Assembly: GCA_013139905.1 (NCBI GenBank)
Contig: WSZW01000118.1
Location: 1-12,175, forward strand
Reading direction: 5' to 3'
DNA from: an archaeon
GTDB taxonomy: Archaea > EX4484-52 > B79-G9
DNA length: 12,175 nucleotides
Below, piece by piece: positions 1 to 6,358 of the stretch. The notes beneath the pieces are model-generated. The model searched no databases. It worked only from the letters and a program-made list of their open reading frames with translations, and was not told where the DNA came from. The translations under genes and the position numbers were made by a program. How positions within the stretch are numbered: the first letter of the stretch is position 1; every line of letters begins with the position of its first letter.

Positions 1-551
1 TTACAATGGATGCTAAAATGTCTGGTGATTTAGTTTATGTTGTTGGTACAACTTCTGATGAGCTTGGTGCATCTGAATTTTATCGTTCTTTCGGATTTGT
101 GGGATCGAATGCACCCAAAGTTGATATTCCAACGGCAAAAGAAACATATCGCGCAATATCTACTGCAACAAAAGAGCAGTTGTTAGCATCTGCGCACGGG
201 GTTTATGAAGGTGGGCTTGCAGCATCTTTTGCTAAGATTGCGTTTGCTGGGGATCTTGGGATGGATGTTGATTTGTCTTTGGTTCCAAATGATATTGATG
301 GTGAAAATGATTTAAAAGATATTAAGCTTTTGTATTCTAAGTCTGCCTCAAGGCTTGTGGTAACGATTGCGCCTGAAGACCGTGAGCGTTTTGAAAATAT
401 ACTTTATGAAAGAAATGTTTCTTATGCTGGTGTGGGTCGTGTGACTGCGGATAAGACTTTTAATGTTAAAGGTGTTTCCGGAGAAACAATTATTGATGAA
501 AGCATATACAAACTAAAAGATGCTTATAAGGGTACATTTGGTGGTTTATGA
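1..551 (+). CDS. purL: Phosphoribosylformylglycinamidine synthase, synthetase subunit PurL (3' part only)
   Basis: This is the C-terminal part of FGAM synthase. The synthetase subunit uses ATP and ammonia delivered by PurQ to convert FGAR to FGAM, the fourth step of de novo purine synthesis, in the cytosol. The frame is open through the left edge (first full codon at position 3), so the gene begins outside the window; the ATG at 6 is internal. About 182 residues are visible. They match the last AIRS_C-type domain: a strand reading DLVYVVGTT, then DELGASEFY, then a helix with the glycine-rich AHGVYEGGLAASFAK segment equivalent to the usual SDGGL motif, and a final GVGRVT strand. The stop overlaps the purQ start, so the two are translationally coupled. 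Because the partner PurQ is of the long type, the full protein may be the large fused PurSL form; that is inference, since the N-terminus is not visible. Confidence 0.93.
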   Translation, partial: TMDAKMSGDLVYVVGTTSDELGASEFYRSFGFVGSNAPKVDIPTAKETYRAISTATKEQLLASAHGVYEGGLAASFAKIAFAGDLGMDVDLSLVPNDIDGENDLKDIKLLYSKSASRLVVTIAPEDRERFENILYERNVSYAGVGRVTADKTFNVKGVSGETIIDESIYKLKDAYKGTFGGL

Positions 552-1366
552 TGGGTTTAACAAATGCTTTGGTTATTAATGGGGCCGGAATAAACTGTGA
601 GTATGAGACAGCTTATGCCTTAAGGAATGCGGGGGCGAATGTAGATATAGTTCATGTGAACGAGATTCTTGAAGGCGATGGCAGGCAGCTTGAAGATTAC
701 CAGATTCTTGCGCTTTCGGGAGGATTTTCTTATGGCGATGAGATTGCGGCAGGTAAAATCCTTGGAGACAATCTGGAAAGCAAAATCGGTGAGGGTCTTC
801 GGCAATTCGTAGATGGCGGTTATCTTGTAATGGGTATTTGTAATGGTGCACAGGCAATAGTTAAAATGGGTTATGCGCCTGGAAATGATGGTGTGCAGAT
901 TGCAACAATTGCTGCAAATGATTCCGGTGGGTTTGTTGATAGGTGGATTGAACTTGAGTTTGATGATAAAAGTTCAGCATCTAAAATATATACAAATGGT
1001 ATCGAAAAGATGCATCTTCCAATAAGGCATGGTGAGGGACGATTTGTTTTTGATGATGGCGTGTATGATGAGGTAGTTAGAAATCATCAGGTTGTTGCAA
1101 GATATGTAGATGAAGTGGTTAGGGATAATATTCATTATTCGCCTAAACCAAAAGGTGATATTGCCGGTATTTGTAATAAAAAAGGAAATGTTTTTTCTAT
1201 CATGCCGCATCCTGAAGGATACCAGTTTTTAGGGCAGAGCCCCGGATGGCCGATGGAGCGGGAAATGTTACGAAGGGCGGGAAAACCAATAGATGCCAAG
1301 GCGCCGGGGGCGGGGCAGAAGGTTTTTGACAATATGGTTAGATATTCTCTTGAACAGCTTGTCTGA
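551..1366 (+). CDS. purQ: Phosphoribosylformylglycinamidine synthase, glutaminase subunit PurQ (long form)
   Basis: PurQ is the class I glutamine amidotransferase subunit of FGAM synthase: it hydrolyses glutamine and passes ammonia to PurL. Numbering from the ATG at 551 (271 aa), the nucleophile is Cys97 in MGICNGAQ, the oxyanion region is SGGFSYGDE (about 56-64), and the His220/Glu222 pair lies in MPHPEG. Two tandem ATGs exist at 548 and 551. I chose 551 because the site GGTGG at 540-544 lies 6 nt upstream, the spacing seen elsewhere in this window, and gives a TGATG stop-start overlap with purL. The protein is longer than the common roughly 225-residue PurQ. The extra length is mostly after the His/Glu pair (GWPMEREMLRRAGK and following, about residues 230-255). 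No residue needed for catalysis is missing. Confidence 0.95.
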   Translation: MGLTNALVINGAGINCEYETAYALRNAGANVDIVHVNEILEGDGRQLEDYQILALSGGFSYGDEIAAGKILGDNLESKIGEGLRQFVDGGYLVMGICNGAQAIVKMGYAPGNDGVQIATIAANDSGGFVDRWIELEFDDKSSASKIYTNGIEKMHLPIRHGEGRFVFDDGVYDEVVRNHQVVARYVDEVVRDNIHYSPKPKGDIAGICNKKGNVFSIMPHPEGYQFLGQSPGWPMEREMLRRAGKPIDAKAPGAGQKVFDNMVRYSLEQLV

Positions 1367-1414
1367 TGTTTTTTGTCATGTTTTTAAAAAATGAAATCGT
1401 GTTTTTTTCTTTTC
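1367..1414 (+). terminator. T-rich termination region after purQ
   Basis: After the purQ stop come three T-rich runs (1369-1374, 1381-1385 and 1402-1408) with no stable hairpin. Oligo-T tracts on the coding strand are the known signal for intrinsic termination by archaeal RNA polymerase. The assignment rests on composition and position only. Confidence 0.45.
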
Positions 1415-1423
1415 TTTAATATA
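1415..1423 (+). promoter_or_regulatory. TATA box of the DHH nuclease gene, leaderless start
   Basis: TTTAATATA is centred 27 nt before the ATG at 1446. This is the distance from an archaeal TATA box to the transcription start, so the mRNA should begin at or next to the start codon. No Shine-Dalgarno sequence lies between, which fits a leaderless message and supports 1446 over the internal ATG at 1479. Confidence 0.6.
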
Positions 1424-1445
1424 ATTCACTTCCAAAATAATCATC

Positions 1446-3023
1446 ATGAGAAAAGAAATTGGAAATATTACTATTAAGATGAAGTCATCTAAGAAAAAAA
1501 TTATTGATATTATTTCGCGAGAAAGCGGGATGTATGATTTATGCGGTGTTGTTAAAACTGTTAGGCAAACTAAGGGGCCTACTATATTTATGATAACTGA
1601 TGGGTCTAGTATGATGGAATGTTCCGGGTTTGTAGGTCCGGGAAAACGTGCGTATCCTGAAATTGCTGAAGATTCTTTGGTTGATGTAACGATAATAATT
1701 TCACAAAATAAGGATAGAATTAGGCGAGAAATACAATCTATTTCGAAGGTATCTGATTCTAGTAAAGATGCGATTTTAGAAAAAATTGCTGTGGAAGTTA
1801 AAAATAATTCAAAAATATCTAATGTTGATTTTCTTGTTGAAAGTAAGAATTTGGATGCATTGAAAAATAAGATGGAAAAAGTGGCATCTATTATTAAACA
1901 GGCAATTGTTGAAGGGTCACCAATTTATCTGAGACATCATGCGGATACTGATGGGTATGTTGGTGCGTTGGCGTTAGAGCAAGTGATTTTAAAATTAATT
2001 GAGCGGTATAATGCGGGTGATTCTGATGCGGTGTATAAGTATTATAATAGGACGCCGTCAAAAGCACCGTTTTATGAATATGTTGATGTTTTACGAGATG
2101 TGGCGGATGCTACTAAGTCTAAAAATCGGTTTGGGCAAAAAATACCGTTAGTGCTTCTTGTTGATAATGGTTCGACTGATGAAGATATTTTGAGTATTAA
2201 AAAGGCTAAACATTATGGGTTAAAGGTCGTTGTTATTGATCATCATAAACCAGGTAAAATTGTTGAGGGCAAATGTGCTGTTGATGAGTTTGTTGATGCG
2301 CACGTGAATCCGTATCTTACGGGAGCTGACAAGAATTTGACTGCAGGGATGCTTGGTGTTGAAATTGCGCGTCTTTTAGGGGATGTGAAAGATCCATTTG
2401 TTCTTTGTGCGCTTGCAGGTGTAGGGGATCATTCGAAATGCGCGGAATTTGACCAATATTTGAAAAAATCAGGTAAAAGTGTTGAATATTTGAATAAAAT
2501 ATCGCTTTTGGTTGATTTTGAGGCGTATTATTTGCGGTTTATGACTGATTCTACGGTGGTATCGGATATAATTTATGGTGATGAAAAATTAGTTGAATTG
2601 CTTTATGCAGAGATATCTAAAAAAATTGAAGAGCAGAAAACTGTTTGTTCTCATTATATGGATGTCAAGGAGCTTAAATCTGCTGTTTTTATGACGCTTG
2701 ATTTGGATTTAACAACCAGGCGCGGTGAATTTCCGCCTGCGGGAAAGACTATTGGAATTGCGCACGAGCTTGTGATTGAAAAATATCCGGGAAAAATGAT
2801 AGTGTCTGTGGGTTTTGGTCCTGATTTTGTTACTATTCGTGCAACTAGTGATGCTGAAGAAAAAGGTTTTGATGTAAATAAGATTGTATCTGATTTGAAA
2901 TCGTTAATGCCTTATTCTGCCTGTGATGGCGGAGGCCACGAAGTTGCGGGTAGTATAAAGTTTGTGGCTGGCGCTAAAGACGAGGTATTAAAGGCAATTA
3001 AGGATGTTGTTTTCGGACTTTGA
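1446..3023 (+). CDS. RecJ-like DHH/DHHA1 phosphoesterase with N-terminal OB-fold
   Basis: A 525-aa member of the DHH superfamily, which contains Mn/Mg-dependent 5'-3' exonucleases such as RecJ and the archaeal GINS-associated nuclease, plus oligonucleotide phosphodiesterases. Residues about 30-100 look like an OB-fold nucleic-acid-binding domain (DLCGVVKTVRQTKGP, then GFVGPGKR). The DHH domain follows: HHADTDG (164-170, metal ligands Asp167 and Asp169), LVDNGS (Asp240), IDHHKPG (Asp265-His266-His267) and GVGDHS (Asp328-His329). The C-terminal DHHA1 domain ends in CDGGGHEVAGS (GGGH 495-498), the substrate-binding loop. All catalytic motifs are intact. An OB-fold ahead of DHH argues for a nucleic acid substrate rather than a dinucleotide. 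It is transcribed alone from a leaderless promoter and followed by T-runs. Whether it acts on DNA or RNA cannot be told from the sequence. Confidence 0.88.
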   Translation: MRKEIGNITIKMKSSKKKIIDIISRESGMYDLCGVVKTVRQTKGPTIFMITDGSSMMECSGFVGPGKRAYPEIAEDSLVDVTIIISQNKDRIRREIQSISKVSDSSKDAILEKIAVEVKNNSKISNVDFLVESKNLDALKNKMEKVASIIKQAIVEGSPIYLRHHADTDGYVGALALEQVILKLIERYNAGDSDAVYKYYNRTPSKAPFYEYVDVLRDVADATKSKNRFGQKIPLVLLVDNGSTDEDILSIKKAKHYGLKVVVIDHHKPGKIVEGKCAVDEFVDAHVNPYLTGADKNLTAGMLGVEIARLLGDVKDPFVLCALAGVGDHSKCAEFDQYLKKSGKSVEYLNKISLLVDFEAYYLRFMTDSTVVSDIIYGDEKLVELLYAEISKKIEEQKTVCSHYMDVKELKSAVFMTLDLDLTTRRGEFPPAGKTIGIAHELVIEKYPGKMIVSVGFGPDFVTIRATSDAEEKGFDVNKIVSDLKSLMPYSACDGGGHEVAGSIKFVAGAKDEVLKAIKDVVFGL

Positions 3024-3029
3024 AATGTT

Positions 3030-3060
3030 TTGTTGATTTTTTGATGATTTTTTTAAAATC
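3030..3060 (+). terminator. T-rich terminator after the DHH nuclease gene
   Basis: T runs follow the stop codon. The last forms a weak perfect 6-bp inverted repeat, GATTTT-TTT-AAAATC at 3046-3060. The stem is almost all A-T, so the oligo-T is the more likely signal. Confidence 0.4.
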
Positions 3061-3063
3061 TAA

Positions 3064-3123
3064 ATGGTTTCGTATGTAACTATATGGTTTCCAAAAAGTT
3101 TATATAGTTTCGCGTGTAACCAT
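3064..3123 (+). repeat. Three 20-bp direct repeats, probable operator of the NTase/HEPN operon
   Basis: Three units follow each other with an exact 20-bp period: 3064-3083 ATGGTTTCGTATGTAACTAT, 3084-3103 ATGGTTTCCAAAAAGTTTAT, and 3104-3123 ATAGTTTCGCGTGTAACCAT. All begin AT(G/A)GTTTC. Units 1 and 3 agree at 16 of 20 positions, and each holds a dyad GTTnCnnnnGnAAC (3067-3080 and 3107-3120). Unit 2 keeps only the left half. Two helical turns separate the units, so bound proteins would lie on the same face. The TATA box lies across the junction of units 2 and 3. The first downstream gene encodes a winged-helix domain, so autorepression is the natural reading; binding itself is inference. Confidence 0.75.
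3099..3106 (+). promoter_or_regulatory. TATA box of the NTase/HEPN operon, leaderless start
   Basis: TTTATATA is centred about 25 nt before the ATG at 3128, predicting a leaderless message. It is embedded in the repeat array, so a protein on the repeats would block TBP/TFB. The ATG itself is the last part of a perfect 10-bp palindrome, CATACGTATG at 3121-3130. Confidence 0.65.
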
Positions 3124-3127
3124 ACGT

Positions 3128-3706
3128 ATGATTAATAATTTGGGTAATGTATTACCTTTAGAGGAAACAGAAGCATATAATAAGATAATTAATTGGTTTT
3201 TTTCTTATCCGCAAAAAGAAATTGGTTTAAGTGAGTTGTCAAAAGAACTTAATATATCTAAAATGACTGCAAATAGATATGTAAATCGATTGGTTGATGA
3301 AAAATATTTAAGAAAAGAAGTATTAGGAAGAATATGGAGAATTTCATGTAATCTGGAACACGTGTATAATTTTACTCATAAAATAAGTTATAATTTAAAT
3401 ATGGTTTATAAATCGGGGATACTTTTAGAAATTCATAAAATAATTCCTAATTCGCGGGCAATTGTTTTATTTGGTAGTTATCGTAAAGGTGATGATACTG
3501 AAAAAAGTGATATTGATATTGCTGTTGAAGTATTGGATGATGAGGATTTGCGTATTGTTGAGTTGGGTGTTTTGCCGCAATTAGGTTATAGAAAAAATGT
3601 TTTGGTTAATTTACATGTATTTTCCCGGAATAAAGTTGATTTGAATTTGTTTTCTAATATTGCGAATGGTATTGTGCTTGAGGGTTTTTTAGAGGTGCAT
3701 CTTTAA
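3128..3706 (+). CDS. Winged-helix DNA-binding protein with MNT-type nucleotidyltransferase domain (probable antitoxin/regulator)
   Basis: 192 aa. Residues about 15-72 form a winged helix: SELSKELNISKMTANRYVNR is the helix-turn-helix and YLRKEVLGRIWRI the wing. Residues about 100-170 are a minimal nucleotidyltransferase of the DNA polymerase beta fold, with the canonical GSX10DXD signature: Gly116-Ser117, ten residues, Asp128-Ile-Asp130. The third carboxylate expected on a later strand is not obvious; the corresponding strand reads VLVNLHVFS. In characterised MntA/HepT pairs the MNT protein adenylylates a tyrosine of the HEPN toxin. Here the overlapping downstream gene encodes a HEPN-like protein, so a similar role is inferred. 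The HTH suggests it also binds the 20-bp repeats just upstream and regulates its own operon. The start is fixed by a TATA box at leaderless distance. Confidence 0.82.
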   Translation: MINNLGNVLPLEETEAYNKIINWFFSYPQKEIGLSELSKELNISKMTANRYVNRLVDEKYLRKEVLGRIWRISCNLEHVYNFTHKISYNLNMVYKSGILLEIHKIIPNSRAIVLFGSYRKGDDTEKSDIDIAVEVLDDEDLRIVELGVLPQLGYRKNVLVNLHVFSRNKVDLNLFSNIANGIVLEGFLEVHL

Positions 3707-4098
3707 TGCGTCAAAAAGTGCCGGATAAGAAAAAAGCATTAAGTATTATTGAAGCTGCTAAAAGAGATATGAAATTTACTTTAACGCTTGAAGTAACTGA
3801 AGCGTCAGGATCTACAATTATAAGAAATATTTATGAGTGTTTTCGAATGCTTGGCGATGCGATTTTAGTTGCGCGCGGAATTGATGCAAATGATCATGTT
3901 ATGCCTATAAATGAGCTTTTGAAATTGAGCGTTGAAACAACAAGACCTATATTGGCTATTGGAAGTTTAAGACAACTTAGACATAATATAAATTATTATG
4001 GTTATCTGCCAAAAATGTCAGAAATTGTGGATGCTATTTCTATTGCAGATGGTTGTTTTGATGCTATTTTGGATGTTATTTGCGAAGAAATAAAATGA
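3706..4098 (+). CDS. HEPN-like protein paired with the nucleotidyltransferase (putative toxin)
   Basis: 130 aa, predicted all-helical. Its ATG overlaps the previous stop by one base (TAATG) and has a strong Shine-Dalgarno site GAGGTG at 3692-3697, so the pair is translationally coupled. Residues 89-100 read RQLRHNINYYGY, where HEPN ribonucleases carry an R-X4-6-H motif. Here Arg92 is followed by Tyr97 and Tyr98 rather than histidine, and the only nearby His (His93) is out of register. The usual catalytic centre is therefore altered, although the tyrosines could still be AMPylation targets. The gene order NTase then HEPN is that of MntA/HepT-like toxin-antitoxin modules. Assignment to HEPN rests on this order, size, helical character and partial motif; activity as an RNase is doubtful without the His. 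Confidence 0.7.
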   Translation: MRQKVPDKKKALSIIEAAKRDMKFTLTLEVTEASGSTIIRNIYECFRMLGDAILVARGIDANDHVMPINELLKLSVETTRPILAIGSLRQLRHNINYYGYLPKMSEIVDAISIADGCFDAILDVICEEIK

Positions 4099-4131
4099 AT
4101 TATTAGAATGTTGCATGAATTGGAATTATAC

Positions 4132-4141
4132 TTATATATAA
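4132..4141 (+). promoter_or_regulatory. TATA box of the DUF457 gene, with Shine-Dalgarno
   Basis: TTATATATAA is centred about 44 nt before the ATG at 4181, so transcription should start near 4163 and leave an untranslated leader of about 18 nt. That leader contains GTGAT at 4173-4177, complementary to the archaeal 16S 3' end and 3 nt before the ATG. Confidence 0.5.
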
Positions 4142-4148
4142 AATAATA

Positions 4149-4167
4149 AATATGTTATTTACATATT
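4149..4167. repeat. Inverted repeat in the DUF457 promoter
   Basis: A perfect 7-bp inverted repeat AATATGT / ACATATT with a 5-nt loop, extendable with one bulge into flanking AATAA/TTATT. It spans the predicted transcription start and could be an operator. It is all but pure A/T, so chance occurrence is quite possible. Confidence 0.35.
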
Positions 4168-4180
4168 ATTTTGTGATTTT

Positions 4181-4597
4181 ATGCCGTCTTATATGACTCA
4201 TATTTTGTTTGGAATTGTGCTTTGTTTAATTTTTGTTTTTTTGAATGAGAATATTATTCGAATGAATGTTAATTTACTTGTTTTGATTCTACTTGTGATT
4301 ATTTATTCGACGTTGGCTGATGTGGATATTTCGTCGAGCAAGGCTAGAAAGGCAGTGAATGTTTTAGGAATTTTGATGATAATCGTCGGGACTTTTTTAA
4401 ATCAAAAATTTGCGGTTTTAAGTGTTGCTTTTGTGCTTTTGGCTGTTCAGTTTTTAAAACACAGAAAATTTATGCATTCTATTTTGGCTATGTTGATTTT
4501 TTCTTTGCCGATGCTTTTTATTGATTATTCTTATTTTGTTATTGCTATTATTAGTTATTTTTCGCATTTATTGTCTGACGGTACTTTGAAATTGTGA
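4181..4597 (+). CDS. DUF457/YdjM-family membrane-bound metal-dependent hydrolase
   Basis: 138 aa, strongly hydrophobic, with about four membrane segments (roughly residues 8-22, 30-46, 60-90, 101-128). The family motifs are in order: His7 in the N-terminal MTHILFG, the acidic pair Asp47/Asp49 in LADVD, His94-X4-His99 in HRKFMHS, and His129/Asp133 in the C-terminal SHLLSD. These His/Asp residues are the presumed metal ligands clustered at the membrane face. The family is named for predicted hydrolase activity (E. coli YdjM is the LexA-regulated example), but no substrate is established. The protein is somewhat shorter than most relatives and stops just after the last motif. It has its own promoter and a T-rich terminator, so it is not clearly part of the toxin-antitoxin operon. 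Confidence 0.82.
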   Translation: MPSYMTHILFGIVLCLIFVFLNENIIRMNVNLLVLILLVIIYSTLADVDISSSKARKAVNVLGILMIIVGTFLNQKFAVLSVAFVLLAVQFLKHRKFMHSILAMLIFSLPMLFIDYSYFVIAIISYFSHLLSDGTLKL

Positions 4598-4608
4598 GTT
4601 CTGGATTC

Positions 4609-4634
4609 TTTTTTTTGTTATTATTGTTTTTTTA
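4609..4634 (+). terminator. T-rich terminator after the DUF457 gene
   Basis: Two runs of seven or more T, separated by GTTATTATTG, lie within 40 nt of the stop. This is typical of archaeal oligo-T termination. No stable hairpin is present. Confidence 0.4.
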
Positions 4635-4722
4635 TTGTGTGTTTTGTGACACATTATGCGTTATTTTATGGTTTTATTGAGTGGTTTTTTTGATGATTAT
4701 TTGACTATGTAGTAGTTAATAA

Positions 4723-4767
4723 TTTAAAGATACATAATCATCTATGTTGTATTGGTTTTATGGTGGG
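4723..4767 (+). promoter_or_regulatory. Promoter and ribosome binding site of the 4773 gene
   Basis: TTTAAAGA at 4723-4730 predicts transcription from about 4752. The leader then holds GGTGGGA (4762-4768), 6 nt before the ATG at 4773 when counted from GGTGG. This spacing matches the other Shine-Dalgarno genes here and decides the start at 4773. A later ATG at 4812 has GGTGAT only 1 nt upstream, which is too close. Confidence 0.45.
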
Positions 4768-4772
4768 ATTTT

Positions 4773-5192
4773 ATGTGTTTGTTAGATAAATTATGTGGTG
4801 CTTTGGTGATAATGCCTACTATTTATGAAAAGATTAATCGAATTTATTCTGCATCATCAGAAAAAAAATATTTTGAAGTTTCTGATAGTTCTCGTTTTGA
4901 CAATATAGTATTTAGCGAACCTGTATTTTTGGGGTCTGTAGGTGTTGTTGATGGTTTTTATGATTCTGATTCGAAAAGTACTTGTTTTTTGTTTAATGGG
5001 GATGATACAAATATAGAGTTTGTTTATGATCTGGTTTTGTTATATTCGGCAAATTCTTCCGGTGTAAATATATATTCTGTTGTTTCTGAAGAATTATTAG
5101 ATGGTGTGAATAATTCTATAAATTATTGTGGTTTGTTGCTTAATGATGAGCTTCAAGCAGAAATATTGGGAATGTTGATGCGTGATGATTAG
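4773..5192 (+). CDS. Uncharacterised small acidic protein
   Basis: I do not recognise this 139-aa protein. The first 14 residues are hydrophobic (MCLLDKLCGALVI), too short and without the cleavage pattern of a clear signal peptide. The body alternates short strands and loops rich in Ser, Asp and Asn (for example VDGFYDSDSKSTC, FNGDDTNIEF) and ends in a helix, LNDELQAEILGMLM. It is acidic with scattered cysteines (positions 2, 8, about 69 and 114) but has no CXXC pair and no known catalytic motif. The start at 4773 is chosen on Shine-Dalgarno spacing; 4812 (126 aa) is the alternative and would remove the hydrophobic tip. It lies between two promoters and appears to be a single-gene transcript. 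Codon-like composition and the good start support a real gene. Confidence 0.6.
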   Translation: MCLLDKLCGALVIMPTIYEKINRIYSASSEKKYFEVSDSSRFDNIVFSEPVFLGSVGVVDGFYDSDSKSTCFLFNGDDTNIEFVYDLVLLYSANSSGVNIYSVVSEELLDGVNNSINYCGLLLNDELQAEILGMLMRDD

Positions 5193-5301
5193 TTTTTTTG
5201 TTTTTGTGATATTTGATATATGTGTTTTAATTTTATTTATTTAGTTATTTTGAAATTATGTGTGTGTTATTGATAATTAGTTGGTAGTTATTGGTTATGA
5301 A

Positions 5302-5309
5302 TATATAAT
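5302..5309 (+). promoter_or_regulatory. TATA box of the 5333 gene, leaderless start
   Basis: TATATAAT is centred 27-28 nt before the ATG at 5333, the leaderless distance seen for other genes here. An ATG at 5315 in the same frame lies only about 10 nt after the box, upstream of any plausible transcription start, so 5333 is the better start. The rest of the gap from 5193 is T-rich and probably holds the terminator of the preceding gene. Confidence 0.6.
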
Positions 5310-5332
5310 ATTTTATGGTTCTATTTTTTGTT

Positions 5333-6358
5333 ATGGTGGGAAATATTTATTCTTTAGAGAATTTATTGTTACGGAATTATGATGGGCTTAAAGAACCTGT
5401 TGATTGTTATAGAGCAATAAGTGAGTATTTTGAAAGTGATGATTTTTTTAGTTTAAATAATTTTAATTTCTGTATGAATATGGGTCGAGTGACAAAATTT
5501 TTGCTTAATTCTTCTGAATATGATCAAATTGTTTTAGAAAATATGGATTTACCGAAATTAGATGTGGAAAAACTTTATCTATTTATTTTAAATGGTATTG
5601 AAAATTTGAAATTTGAGACTATGGAATTTATGGATGAAAAACGTGTGGGTAGAAAACAAGCATATCTTAACGGTTATGCAGCTGCTTTTTCAAAATGTAT
5701 TTATAAAAATTTAGATGAAAATTCCGATGATGATGAGTTAAAATTACAATGGGTTAAAAAATGGGGAGAACATGAAGAAAAATCTGCAAAATTTTCAGAG
5801 GCGTTTGATTTGTTATCTTTTTCAATTTATGCATATATTGGGTTGGGTGATTCTTTAAGAGCAGAATATGATATTACAGGAGATATAAATAAGCTTTCAG
5901 GGGCATATTATTATCGTTCAAAATATGCAAAAAAAATGATGAAACAGAATTCGATTCATGCAGCATGTACATATAGTTTTGCGGCAAGTGATGCGTATGA
6001 TGAATTTGTTGCAAAAGGAGAGCAGAATTTTGATATTTTAGAAGTGGCATATAAATGTGAATTGGAAGCATTAAATCTATTTTACGTAGAGGGTCGTATA
6101 AAAAAGGTGGCAATTTCACAATTATTTTTAGGTGATTATGCGTATATTTTGTATAATTTAAAAGTCGATGATTCTTGGAGATCTAATGCAATATTCGCAT
6201 ATTATGGATATATTAATTATTTTGAAACGCATTCTGATGGTAGGAATGATGTGGCGTTAGAACGCGTTAAAAAGAAATATAATGAGTTATTGATGGACGT
6301 ATTTGAACAGAATGTATTTCATGATTTGCCAGTTGATAATCATGCAATTAGAATTTAA
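5333..6358 (+). CDS. Uncharacterised helical protein, possibly TPR-like
   Basis: 341 aa from the ATG at 5333. I do not recognise a named family. The sequence is predicted almost entirely helical and soluble, with helix pairs rich in Ala/Tyr/Gly at small-residue positions (GYAAAFSKCIY near 115, AFDLLSFSIYAYIGLGDS near 160, AACTYSFAASDAYDEF near 210, AISQLFLGDYAYILYNL near 260). That pattern resembles degenerate tetratricopeptide-type repeats used for protein-protein contact. No signal peptide, metal site or ATP motif is visible. The 3' end overlaps the end of the convergent herA gene by 11 bp, leaving no room for a terminator between them. The TPR reading is only a pattern impression. Confidence 0.65.
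   Translation: MVGNIYSLENLLLRNYDGLKEPVDCYRAISEYFESDDFFSLNNFNFCMNMGRVTKFLLNSSEYDQIVLENMDLPKLDVEKLYLFILNGIENLKFETMEFMDEKRVGRKQAYLNGYAAAFSKCIYKNLDENSDDDELKLQWVKKWGEHEEKSAKFSEAFDLLSFSIYAYIGLGDSLRAEYDITGDINKLSGAYYYRSKYAKKMMKQNSIHAACTYSFAASDAYDEFVAKGEQNFDILEVAYKCELEALNLFYVEGRIKKVAISQLFLGDYAYILYNLKVDDSWRSNAIFAYYGYINYFETHSDGRNDVALERVKKKYNELLMDVFEQNVFHDLPVDNHAIRI

Noticed and set aside
576..1332. Several minus-strand open frames inside purQ
   Set aside because: Shadows of purQ, which carries its full catalytic motif set; no start signals on the minus strand.
3064..3123. CRISPR-like array
   Set aside because: The 20-bp units are directly adjacent without spacers, only three exist, and they sit on a promoter; no cas genes are seen.
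3121..3130. Perfect palindrome CATACGTATG as a separate operator
   Set aside because: It is only 10 bp and includes the start codon; it overlaps the end of repeat unit 3, so I mention it with that promoter instead of counting it as an independent site.
4598..4772. Possible small gene or RNA in the gap before 4773
   Set aside because: Only very short frames (for example 14 codons) and a weak TGTGT/ACACA inverted repeat; nothing beyond terminator T-runs and the promoter is supported.
5206..5230. A third copy of the GTTATATGTGTTG promoter element (GATATATGTGTTTT)
   Set aside because: Only a partial match in AT-rich DNA, lacking the T9 run, and there is no minus-strand gene for it to drive.
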